From positions 62,001-126,000 of the forward strand of contig ABHC01000002.1 in NCBI GenBank assembly GCA_000171835.1: 64,000 nt of DNA, in the 5' to 3' direction. Source of the DNA: an alpha proteobacterium BAL199 (GTDB lineage: Bacteria > Pseudomonadota > Alphaproteobacteria > Thalassobaculales > Thalassobaculaceae). The notes under the pieces were generated by a model. It was not told the origin of the DNA. It searched no databases and saw only the letters and a program-made list of their open reading frames with translations. Every line of letters starts with the position of its first letter. Positions within the stretch are counted from its first letter, which is position 1. This document shows, piece by piece, positions 31,104 through 39,968 of the stretch. The position numbers and the translations under genes are program-made.

Positions 31104-31496
31104 TCAGTCACCCATCATCCAGTAGCCTAGGCCACCACCGGCCAGACCGGTCGCGAAGAGAGTGGTCGTTTGAAACAACGACTGCGCTGCCAGAGGCACC
31201 ATTGCAGCGGTTCCAAGCCAGGCACCGCCAAGCACACCGGACAGGGCGGGACCGACGGCAGGCGCCAACAACGCGCCACCAGTCCAGACGTTCACACTAA
31301 CCACCGCGACGGTGGTTCCGGCGACCGCCCCCAGCCATGGGCTGTACGGATCGGGGATTTCGGGATCGTCCAGAGTCTTGACGATTGGCGGCGGTATCTC
31401 GCTTTGGGCGACCGCCAATGCGGGCGCCGTCAACAGCAGTATTCCACCCAGAAGATAAACAAAGCCTCGCACGATCCCCATCCCTGACTGTCTCAT
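31104..31496 (-). CDS. Small secreted glycine-rich membrane protein
   Basis: A 130-residue protein. The signal peptide ends near ALAVAQ (about residue 30). A short Pro/Asp-rich segment precedes a long hydrophobic, Gly-rich region (WLGAVAGTTVAVVSV, then ALSGVLGGAWLGTAAMV), and the chain ends ATGLAGGGLGYWMMGD. This repeats the glycine-zipper plus terminal Trp pattern of its neighbours. It is the last gene of a minus-strand run that includes two tiny membrane proteins. Confidence 0.74.
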   Translation of the reverse strand: MRQSGMGIVRGFVYLLGGILLLTAPALAVAQSEIPPPIVKTLDDPEIPDPYSPWLGAVAGTTVAVVSVNVWTGGALLAPAVGPALSGVLGGAWLGTAAMVPLAAQSLFQTTTLFATGLAGGGLGYWMMGD

Positions 31497-31546
31497 TCCC
31501 CTGAAAAGCGTATCACGAGGCGAACTGCATCCAAATGGAAGATCCG

Positions 31547-31780
31547 TCAGTTGAGCGCTGCGGCACTCTGTTCGGTCGGCAACCGGCAGAGCCGGGCCAG
31601 ATAGGCTTCCTCGGAGTCCGTAGCGGCGTTCGCCAGCGAAACCTCAGGAGTTGCTGGAACGATATAGAAGCCGTTTGCGTAGAGTTCCTCGAACTCGTGC
31701 GCGATGTTCTCGGCAATCAGCGCCCCGGCAAACTCACCCGCCAGGAACCCGGTGACCGCTGCGACCAGAAGCATGTTCAT
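31547..31780 (-). CDS. Tiny membrane protein
   Basis: A 77-residue protein with one N-terminal hydrophobic helix (MLLVAAVTGFLAGEFAGALI) and an acidic C-terminal tail that includes SEEAYLARLCRLP. It starts at ATG 31780, which overlaps the stop of the upstream tiny gene by four bases (ATGA), a sign of translational coupling. The tail is probably cytoplasmic or periplasmic; no family was recognised. Confidence 0.65.
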   Translation of the reverse strand: MNMLLVAAVTGFLAGEFAGALIAENIAHEFEELYANGFYIVPATPEVSLANAATDSEEAYLARLCRLPTEQSAAALN

Positions 31781-32040
31781 TGGGTCAGTTGCACAATTGG
31801 TTTCGGTGCCAAGGGGAGCGCACAAAGCTCTTTGTAGCCATCGCCGTCCGGAACGCGCGCGATCAGTTCAGCAGCCAAGCGCTGCGACTCGGTCCCGTTC
31901 TGGTCGGCCTGAACATCCCAGAAGTAGTGGGATGCCCACTCGCCGTTCCACCCGGCGCCGATCTCGGCTCCGATTTCCAACACGCCTTCGACCGCAACCG
32001 TTCCTATGAATGCGGCGGACGCTACCAAAAAGAAGCCCAT
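31777..32040 (-). CDS. Tiny membrane or secreted protein
   Basis: An 87-residue protein with an N-terminal hydrophobic segment (FFLVASAAFIGTVAVEGVL) and a polar C-terminal half containing aromatic and Gly residues (GWNGEWASHYFWDVQAD). The start has GGAGGG about eight bases upstream. It overlaps the following tiny gene by four bases. The pair looks like two subunits of one membrane complex. It is divergent from the 32199 gene. Confidence 0.65.
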   Translation of the reverse strand: MGFFLVASAAFIGTVAVEGVLEIGAEIGAGWNGEWASHYFWDVQADQNGTESQRLAAELIARVPDGDGYKELCALPLAPKPIVQLTQ

Positions 32041-32198
32041 CGTGTCCCTCCAACCGAGTTAAGGTATCGCTGTGCCGGGCACGCGGTCAAGGAATCCGAT
32101 CCTGGCCTATCCGCGATTTTCGTTCGCGGCGCCCTCTGGTTCGTCGTAGGTTCTGCTGCCGATCCTGGTCGTTCAAAAAGCAAGGTAGCCGGCCCGTC

Positions 32199-32597
32199 AT
32201 GACCGAACAGAACGATCCGGTGATCGCCCGAATGAGCGGTTTCGCCGGACGGACCGAATTGTATGAAGATCGGGTTCGCATGGTGCGCGATGGGGTTGCC
32301 GCGGCAATGGCGGAAATCCTGCACACCTTCCGGGCCGAGGCCGAGACCACGATCCGGATGGACCTGATCACCGGGTTCGAGGTGTTTCGCCCAATGATCT
32401 TGCCCCCGCTGCTTGTTCTGCACTATGCCGGCAGCCGACCGCTGACCGGCCACTACTGGCGCGATGCGTTCGCGGAGAATGTACATATGGCCGGCTTTCT
32501 GGATCAGCGCGATCTTGAGCATTTCGTCGAGGAATTGGAGACGGTTCTTCGTCTCTGGACGATCCGGCCGGCCGCGTTCGCCAGAGCTGGGAGATAG
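32199..32597 (+). CDS. Unknown cytoplasmic helical protein at head of Mla-like unit
   Basis: A 132-residue protein with no signal peptide or membrane helix, predicted mostly alpha-helical with acidic and Arg-rich faces. A hydrophobic patch (ILPPLLVLHYAG) lies mid-chain. It ends six bases before the TTG start of the membrane-anchored gene and so probably leads the same operon. I do not recognise the family. Confidence 0.7.
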   Translation: MTEQNDPVIARMSGFAGRTELYEDRVRMVRDGVAAAMAEILHTFRAEAETTIRMDLITGFEVFRPMILPPLLVLHYAGSRPLTGHYWRDAFAENVHMAGFLDQRDLEHFVEELETVLRLWTIRPAAFARAGR

Positions 32598-32602
32598 CCG
32601 AA

Positions 32603-33709
32603 TTGCGCCGCGGAACCCCGGTCACCTATCTGTTTGCCGTATGCATTCTCGCCTTTGCGGGCCTTTTGGGCGTCTGGGGTTTCCGGGGCTCACCGTTCCT
32701 TGAGAGCGCTGATGCCAGGCTGTTTGTGCGTCCGGACTGGACCGCCGGGATCGCTGCGCCGAGCACTTATCCAGCGTACAACCTGTCGGCGGACGGTACA
32801 GCCGTCCCGGTCGGCCGAGCCATCCTGCTCGATGACAATCGGGTCGAGATGCGCTTGTTTCCCGATCTCAAGTCGGTGTCGTTCGACGGTGCCCGGGTGG
32901 TTTTCCTGGAGACCGACGTTAAGGCGCTGTGGTCCCTGGTTCCGCGTGCGTCAAAGGACGACATCGCGCGTGTCGGGGAGCGACTGGTCAGCGTGTTGCG
33001 GGACCGGTTCGTCGCGATGATCGGACAGCCGGCCTTCACGGAAGACTACCGCAAGCCGTTGCAGCGGATCGTCGAGGACGCCTACATCCAGATGTGGCGC
33101 GACCCGAAGATGCAGCTGATCAAGCGTACGGTTCGCGATATGTTCAACCAGAACGATGGGGAGCGCCTGGCGGCGGCATTGCTTCCGATCGCCTTGCCGA
33201 AACTGCGCTCGGCCGTGTTCGAAATGATGCTGCCGAGTTGGCAGCAGATGCACGATCTTGTTGTCGACGGCAAGATGGACACCCGTCCCCTGGAACAGGC
33301 GGCAGCCGAGATCATGATCGATCCGGAAGTGCAGCGCCTGATGGTCCGACACTTGTTCGACATTGCCGAGGACGAGCGGGCGTGGCGGGTCGGCGCCCTG
33401 ATGGCGGACGCCTTCCTGGACGCATTGACGGCAGATCCCAGGCTTCAACCGCTGGTCGACAAGATGCTGCGTGACCCCCGATTCTCCAAGGAGCTGCGCA
33501 CGCTGGAGACCGAACTGTCGGCAATGTCGATGGAAGTGTTCTCTCGCATCGTCGAGCGCTCGAACGGCCGTCCCGACACATTGGCCGTCCGGGTCATCCG
33601 CTACATCCTGCTGAACCGTCGCCGCCTTGTGGCCCTGGTGGTCCCAGACGGCTCGCCGGCCGCTCTTGAGTTGACCCGCTACGAGCCTCTGGTCGAGATC
33701 CGTTCATGA
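32603..33709 (+). CDS. Membrane-anchored periplasmic protein, MlaD-like partner (uncertain)
   Basis: A 368-residue protein with one N-terminal membrane helix (YLFAVCILAFAGLLGVWGF) and a large periplasmic region. Residues about 38-100 look beta-rich and include PVGRAILLDDNRVEMRLF, which resembles the VGrV-type core of MCE domains, but too weakly to name it. The remainder is helical with repeated DP-containing turns (IDPEVQRLM, ADPRLQPLVD, RDPRFSKEL). The start is TTG, with GGGAG nine bases upstream. It overlaps the ABC fusion start by four bases, so the two are coupled. Topology matches what an MlaD-like substrate-binding partner would have. Confidence 0.75.
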   Translation: MRRGTPVTYLFAVCILAFAGLLGVWGFRGSPFLESADARLFVRPDWTAGIAAPSTYPAYNLSADGTAVPVGRAILLDDNRVEMRLFPDLKSVSFDGARVVFLETDVKALWSLVPRASKDDIARVGERLVSVLRDRFVAMIGQPAFTEDYRKPLQRIVEDAYIQMWRDPKMQLIKRTVRDMFNQNDGERLAAALLPIALPKLRSAVFEMMLPSWQQMHDLVVDGKMDTRPLEQAAAEIMIDPEVQRLMVRHLFDIAEDERAWRVGALMADAFLDALTADPRLQPLVDKMLRDPRFSKELRTLETELSAMSMEVFSRIVERSNGRPDTLAVRVIRYILLNRRRLVALVVPDGSPAALELTRYEPLVEIRS

Positions 33710-35292
33710 ACCAAGCAGCAACGGCCCATCCGGCGGCGCCCATCGTCGCCGTCGAGAAGCTGACGATCGCCCAGCCGCATGGGCGTGTTCTGTTGCATGA
33801 GGCCGACTTCCAGCTTGCCGCCGGCGAGGTCGTGATCCTTGCGGGGCCAAGCGGGTCCGGGAAGTCGACCTTGGTCAATCTGCTGTCCGGCGCGATCTCG
33901 TCAGCCGACGAGGGCTGGCGGATATCCGGGCACGTCCGGTACGCCGGAACCAGGGTCGACCTGGCACGCGAACGCATCACCCTCGGGGGCGTGGTGTTCC
34001 AGAACTTCGCGCTGTTCGACGAACTGACCGTCGGCCAGAACCTGAGCATTGCGGGCGACCACAACGAGGCGGTCGGGACGGCCCTGGTGACCGCGATCGA
34101 CGGCCTTCTGAAGGATGTCGACCGGAGCGCGCCAGTTAACGCCTGCAGTGGCGGCCAGCGGCAGCGGGTTGCAATTGCCCGAACCTTGCTCGGCAATCAC
34201 CCGGTTCTGTTCCTGGACGAGCCGAATTCAGGTCTCGACGTCTCGGCATCGAAGCGTCTGGCAGCCTTGATCAAGTCGTTGAGTCGCGACGTCGGCGTTC
34301 CGGTGGTGATCATCGCTCACCACTACCGCCACCTGATCGATGTCGCCGACCGGGTCCTGATGCTCGATCCGCGGCGGCACGCGCTCGTTGAATTGCCCGC
34401 AAATGCCCGCCGGGTCGAACGCGAACTGGAAGCGATCGAGGCGGTCGCAGTACCGTTCGATGAGATGCGCGCCGAACCGCTGGCGCCGGAAAAGGCAACA
34501 GCCACCATTGCCGTGTCAGCCGGGCCGATGCGGGCATCCGCCGCCTGGCGGCTGAGTTGGACGCTGCGGTTCCTGGCCGGCTATCTGTGGGAGCTGTGTT
34601 TTTCGCCATCGGCGTTGCTTTTCGTCGGACTCGGCAGCGTCATCGTCGGTTTCGTGACGACGTGGTTCATCTTCCAGTACCTGCCGTTCCGCGACCTGCT
34701 GATGCCGATCATCCATTCCGATGCCCTGGCGGGCCTCGCGTTCAGTGAGTTGCGGGTGCTGGCGCCCTTGACGACGGGGGTGTTGATCGCGACGCGCAAC
34801 ACCGCCCTGATCGGCGCCGACATCGGCCACAAGGTCTATTCCGATCAGATCAAGTCGATGCGGAACCTGAACATCCCGCACGATGTCTACCTGACGGGAA
34901 CGGTGCTGGTGGCTTCCGCTGTCGCTTCGGTGGTCTTGGTGATCATGTCGGAGTGTCTGACCACATGGGTCGCGATGGCGACCTGGTCGTACATCTTCCC
35001 GGATGAATCAACTTATATGTGGCGCGACCAGTACTTTCAGCGCATGTGGCCACCTGGCGAATTGATCATGGACGGCACCGGTTGGATCGCCGCCAAGGCG
35101 ATACCGTCGATTGTCGGCGCCGCCGGAATCGCGCTTTATTTCGGTTATCGTCCGAAGTCGACGGTGGTCGACATCAACCAGTCGATCGCCCAGGCTTTGA
35201 TCTGGGGATTGTCGTTTGTCCTGATCTGGCAGTCGGCGTTGACGCTGATCGAGTTCAAGTACGTATCGGCCCGGCTGGAAACGACGTTCTAG
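33706..35292 (+). CDS. ABC ATPase fused to MlaE-like lipid permease
   Basis: A 528-residue fusion. Residues 1 to about 240 are an ABC ATPase: Walker A GPSGSGKST (47-55), a Q-loop Gln in VVFQNFALF, signature CSGGQRQRVA, Walker B VLFLDEPNSGLD, and the H-loop His in IIAHH. From about 285 on there are five or so membrane helices like MlaE/YrbE. The diagnostic stretch is LTTGVLIATRNTALIGADIG followed by SDQIKSMRNLNIPHDVYL, matching the MlaE region that normally ends in MGvDPirYL. MlaF and MlaE are usually separate proteins in the Mla phospholipid transporter. The fused form should work as a half-transporter dimer. The next gene starts 29 bases on. Confidence 0.88.
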   Translation: MNQAATAHPAAPIVAVEKLTIAQPHGRVLLHEADFQLAAGEVVILAGPSGSGKSTLVNLLSGAISSADEGWRISGHVRYAGTRVDLARERITLGGVVFQNFALFDELTVGQNLSIAGDHNEAVGTALVTAIDGLLKDVDRSAPVNACSGGQRQRVAIARTLLGNHPVLFLDEPNSGLDVSASKRLAALIKSLSRDVGVPVVIIAHHYRHLIDVADRVLMLDPRRHALVELPANARRVERELEAIEAVAVPFDEMRAEPLAPEKATATIAVSAGPMRASAAWRLSWTLRFLAGYLWELCFSPSALLFVGLGSVIVGFVTTWFIFQYLPFRDLLMPIIHSDALAGLAFSELRVLAPLTTGVLIATRNTALIGADIGHKVYSDQIKSMRNLNIPHDVYLTGTVLVASAVASVVLVIMSECLTTWVAMATWSYIFPDESTYMWRDQYFQRMWPPGELIMDGTGWIAAKAIPSIVGAAGIALYFGYRPKSTVVDINQSIAQALIWGLSFVLIWQSALTLIEFKYVSARLETTF

Positions 35293-35321
35293 CCCGGCAG
35301 AAGCGGGAGAAGAGGGGCGGG

Positions 35322-36188
35322 ATGGCGAGTTTCCGTGATCAGGTTCAGGCGCATGCGGGCACCGGCGGGTTTGTCAGCCGGGAGCAGGAACGTGCTCTGA
35401 TCAGTCTCGGTACCACTGGGTACGGCCTTGATTTCGAGGGTGCCCGGGGTGTCGTGCTCGACGCGGCTGCTGCGGACAGTTTGGTTCTGGAGAGCGAGAT
35501 CGAAGCGAGCGTCTCCGACTACCTGACGGCCCGCGCCGGGCCATCGGGCCGGGTATCGCGCGGCGCCTTCCTGTCTGCGGTTGATCTGTACCGGTCTCGG
35601 GCACGGAATCTGCTCGGTCAGCAGGTGGTCGAGAGTCGCGTCAAGGACCTGATGATTCGGCGTGGTTTTGCCCCCCGCGCGTCCGGTGTGTTGATTCGGA
35701 ATCGCCGTTGGTTCAACCGAATTCCCCAACCGATAGGAGCGGCCGCGGATGCGGCTGCGATTCAGTCGATAGCACCGCAGGTTCAGGCCCCGGTTCGCGC
35801 CACGTTGGAAGCCTGGGCCGCGGCGTTCACCGCGCGCGACGTGTCGGGAATTCTGGCTCTGTACGCGCCAGATGCGTTGCTGTTGGCGACGGCCGCCGGG
35901 GAACCGCTGCGCGGTCCAGAGGCGATGCGTGGGTATTTCGACAAGTTGGTGATTGCGCAGGCCGGTACGGTGCAGTTCGCTTCGACCTTGGCGGTCGACG
36001 GCGCCGACCCGGCGGTGGCCAGCGGACTATACTCGTTCTCCTATACCGATCCCAATCGCGGGCGAGTAACGATCCCGGCGCGCTTCACCTACGTGGTGAC
36101 GCGGGGCGGGGCAGGTCCGGTCGGATTGATCCGCCAGCATCACTCCTCGGCCATCCCGGTCGATGGCGCTGGCGGTTGCCCGGTCTGA
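35322..36188 (+). CDS. Two-domain protein: RRW-motif domain plus SgcJ/EcaC-type NTF2 domain
   Basis: A 288-residue protein. Residues 1-135 form a helical domain with GGFVSREQERALI, EGARGVVLDAA, FLSAVDLYRSR and the end IRNRRWFNRIP. The same domain, with the same spacing, is found alone in the gene at 43961. Residues about 157-280 form an NTF2-like domain of the SgcJ/EcaC (CaMKII-association) type, shown by LEAWAAAFTARDVSGILALY and the final LIRQHHSSAIP. It is the last gene of the Mla-like unit. No signal peptide is seen. The domain pairing is unfamiliar to me. Confidence 0.8.
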   Translation: MASFRDQVQAHAGTGGFVSREQERALISLGTTGYGLDFEGARGVVLDAAAADSLVLESEIEASVSDYLTARAGPSGRVSRGAFLSAVDLYRSRARNLLGQQVVESRVKDLMIRRGFAPRASGVLIRNRRWFNRIPQPIGAAADAAAIQSIAPQVQAPVRATLEAWAAAFTARDVSGILALYAPDALLLATAAGEPLRGPEAMRGYFDKLVIAQAGTVQFASTLAVDGADPAVASGLYSFSYTDPNRGRVTIPARFTYVVTRGGAGPVGLIRQHHSSAIPVDGAGGCPV

Positions 36189-36260
36189 TTCATCTAGTCC
36201 CGTTCAGGAACTTTCCTGCGGTGTGGTGATCACAGGAACGCCAGATCGATCACTCGTCGA

Positions 36261-37160
36261 TCAACCGTACAGCACGCGCCGCAGGTCGTGTTGCGCTTGG
36301 AATCCGAGCCGATCGGCGGCGGCCGACAGGTCGTAGAGCGGTGCGTTCGGGTTGTTCCGGTACAGCGCGAGGTCACGGATTTCAGTTTCCCGGCCGGTCT
36401 TGGCGGTCAGCCGGTCGGTCGTTGGCTCCAGGGCCAGGGTTGTCGGTCCGCAGATGAAGTACGGGCCGAAACCGGGGTTTTCCGCCTCCAGTGCGCAGCG
36501 ATAAGCCAGCGCCACGTCGCGCGGGTCGACGTAATGCCACATTGGTCCGCCGCCGGCTGGTTGCCGCCCGCCCGCCGCGGGCCCCTTGTAGCCGGCCGGG
36601 TCGGCGGCCCGCGCCTTCACCTCGCATTCAAACTCCGGGTACAGGACGTAGACCGGTCGCAGCACCACGACCTCCATCGTGCCGCGGTCGGCGAAGCTGC
36701 GTGCCATCTCCTCGCACAGCTTCTTGCTCAGCGCGTAGGGGTCGGTCGGTCGGCGCGGGTGGTCGGCGTCGACCGGCAGGTAGCTCGGTGGGATCATCTT
36801 TCCCTCGAACACGGTGAAGCCGATTACCGAGTCGCTGGACGTCACGATTACCCGACGGACTCCAGCCTGCTCGGCCGCTTCCAGCACATTCCAGGTGCCG
36901 GTCACGTTGGTCTGGATGATCTCGCTGCCTGATCCGCTCCAGATGTTCGGCCGGGCCGCCACATGGACGATGGCGTCCTGTCCTTCGCAGGCGCGGCGAA
37001 CCGCATCCAGGTTCTCTATGCTGTCCACGATATGCGGGATGCCGCCATGCGCGGCGAGCAGGTCCAGGCCGGATAACCGGCAACGGCCTTTCAACTCGTC
37101 GACCACATAGCTTCCGAGCAGTCCTCCAGCGCCGGTCACCAGTACGTTCTCGAACCGCAT
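36261..37160 (-). CDS. NAD-dependent epimerase/dehydratase
   Basis: A 299-residue extended short-chain dehydrogenase. The Rossmann motif is LVTGAGGLLGSYV at the N terminus. The catalytic Tyr-Lys is in YALSKKLCE, with Ser in VTSSDSV, so the Ser-Tyr-Lys triad is complete. The family acts on nucleotide or free sugars and sugar acids. GGAGG lies before the ATG. It is divergent from the IclR gene, and the intergenic operator-like repeats suggest IclR controls it too, as part of the catabolic island. Confidence 0.92.
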   Translation of the reverse strand: MRFENVLVTGAGGLLGSYVVDELKGRCRLSGLDLLAAHGGIPHIVDSIENLDAVRRACEGQDAIVHVAARPNIWSGSGSEIIQTNVTGTWNVLEAAEQAGVRRVIVTSSDSVIGFTVFEGKMIPPSYLPVDADHPRRPTDPYALSKKLCEEMARSFADRGTMEVVVLRPVYVLYPEFECEVKARAADPAGYKGPAAGGRQPAGGGPMWHYVDPRDVALAYRCALEAENPGFGPYFICGPTTLALEPTTDRLTAKTGRETEIRDLALYRNNPNAPLYDLSAAADRLGFQAQHDLRRVLYG

Positions 37161-37194
37161 CGCATCCTCCGACTGACCTGTATTCTGTCAAATG

Positions 37195-37238
37195 TTTCGC
37201 TATGAGAAATATTTTGTCAATTATAGAAACTGGGTTTC
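37195..37238. promoter_or_regulatory. Candidate IclR operator(s) in AT-rich divergent region
   Basis: The gap between the epimerase and IclR genes is strikingly AT-rich for this genome. It contains TTTCGCTATGAGAAA (37195-37209) and GAAACTGGGTTTC (37226-37238, perfect five-base arms). Two TTnTGTCAA boxes (37182-37190 and near 37213) flank the first. IclR-family regulators bind such short palindromes in divergent promoters. No site is proven. Confidence 0.4.
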
Positions 37239-37306
37239 AAATTTATGGGCAGGCGAAATTTGATCTGCTAGCGTTGAGTGAGATTACCGCAACTGGAGGA
37301 GCCAGA

Positions 37307-38113
37307 GTGACCGAACCGGACCGTGACCCGTACCTGATCGGCTCGCTTCGCAAGGGACTCGAGGTGATCGACTGCTTTGCCGAGCGGGAGAGCTGGAGCC
37401 TGACCGAGCTGTCGGGACATCTCGGTCTCAACAAGGCAACGGCGTTCCGCATCCTGCACACGCTGCAAGGCTCGGGTTATTTGACGAAGGATGAGGAAAG
37501 CGGCCGCTACCGGCTGGGCATGCGGTTCTACTCGCTCGGCAAGACCGCGGTGCGGCACGAGCAGCTCAAATGGCAGGCCCTGCCGCCGCTGATGACGCTG
37601 GCGGAGACCACCGGTGAAACGGTCTATGTCGGCATTCTCTATGAAGGCGATGCGGTCTGCGTGCAGATCGTGGACGGCACCGAACTGGTCCGGATGCATT
37701 CCTTCGTCGGAAAACGCAGTCCCGCCCACGCCAGCGCACTGGGCAAGGTGCTGCTCGCCTACATGCCAGATACCGAGGTCGACGAGTACGTCGCGACCTA
37801 CGGCCTGCACGGATTGACTGACAACACGATTACCGATGCGGCTTGGTTCCGCGAGGAACTGCGCACGATCCGTGAGCAGGGATACGCGCTGGACAACGAG
37901 GAAATGGCCATGGGGCTGCGCTGCATCGGCGTGCCGGTCACCGACCATTCCGGCCGTCCGTTCGCGACGGTCAGCCTGTCGGCGCCAACCGACCGCATGA
38001 CCGGGGATCGGGTCGCGGCGCTGGTGCCGCAGGTCAAGGACGCCGCACTCGACATTTCGCGGATGCTCGGCAGCCCCCGACTGCTTCGTCGATCTGCCGA
38101 TTCCGCAGCCTGA
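37307..38113 (+). CDS. IclR family transcriptional regulator
   Basis: A 268-residue regulator with an N-terminal winged helix-turn-helix (SLTELSGHLGLNKATAFRIL, about residues 30-50) and a C-terminal ligand-binding domain (for example LALGKVLLAY-like region SALGKVLLAYMP). The ligand is usually an aromatic or sugar acid. I place the start at GTG 37307 with GGAGGA upstream; the frame extends further but would cover the AT-rich promoter. It is transcribed with the catabolic genes downstream and divergently from the epimerase, the usual arrangement for local control. Confidence 0.92.
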   Translation: MTEPDRDPYLIGSLRKGLEVIDCFAERESWSLTELSGHLGLNKATAFRILHTLQGSGYLTKDEESGRYRLGMRFYSLGKTAVRHEQLKWQALPPLMTLAETTGETVYVGILYEGDAVCVQIVDGTELVRMHSFVGKRSPAHASALGKVLLAYMPDTEVDEYVATYGLHGLTDNTITDAAWFREELRTIREQGYALDNEEMAMGLRCIGVPVTDHSGRPFATVSLSAPTDRMTGDRVAALVPQVKDAALDISRMLGSPRLLRRSADSAA

Positions 38114-38134
38114 CGACACCCAAGGAGAGCTTTC

Positions 38135-39940
38135 ATGGACGACAATACGCGCGCCTTGCACAACGGCGCCGACATCATCGTCGACCAGTTGGTCAAGGAG
38201 GGCATGCCCTACCTGTTCGGTGTGTGTGGCCACGGCAACGTCGGCTTCCTCGACGGCGCCTACAAGGCCGGCAACCGGATCAAGACGATCTCGGTTCACC
38301 ACGAACAGTCGGCCGGCTACATGGCCGACGCCTACTACAAGGTGAAGCACGAGCCGGTGGCGACCTTCACCTCCTGTGGGCCGGGCTCGGCCAATCTGGT
38401 GGTCGCCCTAGCGGCTGCGATGATGGACTCCTCGGCGTTCCTGGCGATCACCGCCAACGTGCCGACCAGCCAGTTCAACCGGAACCCGTTCCAGGAAACC
38501 GGCCAGTTCTACCAAGGTGATTTTCCGTCGGTGATCCGGCCCTACGTCAAGCGCAGCTACCAGCCGACCCGCACGGACATGGTGCCGTTGGCGGTTCGCC
38601 AGGCCTGCCAGTTGTTGCGCAGCGGTCGGCCGGGGCCGGTTAACCTGGACGTGCCCCTGAACGTGTTCGTCGAGGAAGCCGAGGTCGAGTTGCAGGAGGC
38701 TTCGCCCCGGATGAAGCAACGCTCGCCGGGCGCCCCCGGCGACCTTGCGACGGCGGTGGAGATGCTGCTGGGCGCCGAGCGTCCGGTACTCATCGCAGGG
38801 CAGGGTGTGCTGTTGAGCGAGGCAACCGAAGCGTTGGTCGCCTTCGCCGAGACCGCGCGGATCCCGGTGGTGACCAGTCCGAACGGCAAGGGTTCGATCG
38901 ACGATCGCCATGAGCTGGCGTTCGGCTCGATCGGTCGCAACGGCACCTATGCCGGCAATGAGGCCAGCAAGAACGCCGACGTGATCCTGGCCCTCGGTTT
39001 CAGCTTTGACGATCGGGCGACCAGTGCGTGGCTCCAGGGCTACACCCTGTCGATCCCGCCGTCCCGGCTGATCCAGATCGACATCGACACCTACGAGATC
39101 GGCAAGAACTATCCGGCAGAGCTGGGAATCGTCGGCGATGCGCGGGCCAGCCTGGAGATCATGACCGAACAAGCCAAGGCGCGGCTGACCAGCACGCCCG
39201 AGCGCACGGCTGCCTGGTTGAAGACGCTGAAGGGCAATCGCGAGACCTGGAAGAAATACCAGGCCACGTTCGCCGCGTCGGACCAGATGCCGATGCGTCC
39301 CGAACGGCTGATGGATGCCATCACCAAGGCGTTGCCGGACGACGCGATCGTCGCCTCCGATGTCGGCGTCCACCACAACTGGGTGATCCAGCTTCTGGAA
39401 ACCCGGCGGCCGCGCCAGCTAATCCACAGCTGGGGCTTTGCCGCCATGGGCTTCGCCACGTCGGGTGTCCTCGGCGCCAAGCTGGCGGCCCCGGACCGAC
39501 CGTGCGTGGCGATTGTCGGAGACGGCTCGTTCCTGATGACACCGCACGCGCTGCTCACCGCGGTCGAGTACGACATCCCGGTGGTCTGGGTGGTGTGGAA
39601 CAACAACGGCTACTGCTCGATCCGCGACCTTCAGGTCGGCCTGTTCGGCGGCCGGGAACTGGCGACCGGGTTCATCCACGAGGCATCGCAGGAACTGTTC
39701 AGCGCTGACTTCGCGATGATGGCGAAGTCGATGGGCGTGGAGTCGGCCCGGGTCGACCGCGCCGATGCGGTGGAGGACGCGCTTCGTCACGCCATCAAGG
39801 CGAACAAGCCGTATCTGCTGGAAGTCCCGGTCGACCGGGAGATCCGGCCGGTCGGCACCGGCAGCTGGGAGTTGCCGCCGTTGCCGAATCCCGAGCCAAA
39901 TTTCCGCAAGGCTCTCGAGGCGGCCGGAATGAAGCCGTAA
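38135..39940 (+). CDS. Thiamine diphosphate-dependent enzyme, acetolactate synthase-like
   Basis: A 601-residue ThDP enzyme with the three-domain acetolactate synthase / glyoxylate carboligase layout. The catalytic Glu57 is in VHHEQSAGYMAD. The cofactor motif runs from GDGSFLMTPHALL to WNNNGYCSIRD. Enzymes of this type include acetolactate synthase, glyoxylate carboligase, oxalyl-CoA decarboxylase and the inositol pathway hydrolase IolD. No regulatory subunit (IlvH) follows, so a catabolic role is more likely than branched-chain amino acid synthesis. AAGGAG precedes the ATG. It is the first enzyme after the IclR gene. Confidence 0.93.
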   Translation: MDDNTRALHNGADIIVDQLVKEGMPYLFGVCGHGNVGFLDGAYKAGNRIKTISVHHEQSAGYMADAYYKVKHEPVATFTSCGPGSANLVVALAAAMMDSSAFLAITANVPTSQFNRNPFQETGQFYQGDFPSVIRPYVKRSYQPTRTDMVPLAVRQACQLLRSGRPGPVNLDVPLNVFVEEAEVELQEASPRMKQRSPGAPGDLATAVEMLLGAERPVLIAGQGVLLSEATEALVAFAETARIPVVTSPNGKGSIDDRHELAFGSIGRNGTYAGNEASKNADVILALGFSFDDRATSAWLQGYTLSIPPSRLIQIDIDTYEIGKNYPAELGIVGDARASLEIMTEQAKARLTSTPERTAAWLKTLKGNRETWKKYQATFAASDQMPMRPERLMDAITKALPDDAIVASDVGVHHNWVIQLLETRRPRQLIHSWGFAAMGFATSGVLGAKLAAPDRPCVAIVGDGSFLMTPHALLTAVEYDIPVVWVVWNNNGYCSIRDLQVGLFGGRELATGFIHEASQELFSADFAMMAKSMGVESARVDRADAVEDALRHAIKANKPYLLEVPVDREIRPVGTGSWELPPLPNPEPNFRKALEAAGMKP

Positions 39941-39968
39941 CCAACGCGGCGAGCAGAGGAGACGCGCC

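Noticed and set aside
33706-35292. LolCDE or MacB-type lipoprotein/efflux transporter
   Set aside because: The permease lacks the large periplasmic loop of the FtsX/MacB type and matches the MlaE pattern around SDQIKSMRNLNIPHDVYL better.
36189-36260. Intrinsic terminator between the 35322 and epimerase genes
   Set aside because: CAGGAACTTTCCTG is only a six-base stem with a two-base loop and has no T-run.
38135-39940. Biosynthetic acetolactate synthase IlvB
   Set aside because: No small subunit IlvH or ilvC is adjacent, and control by an IclR regulator with an isomerase and SDR points to catabolism.
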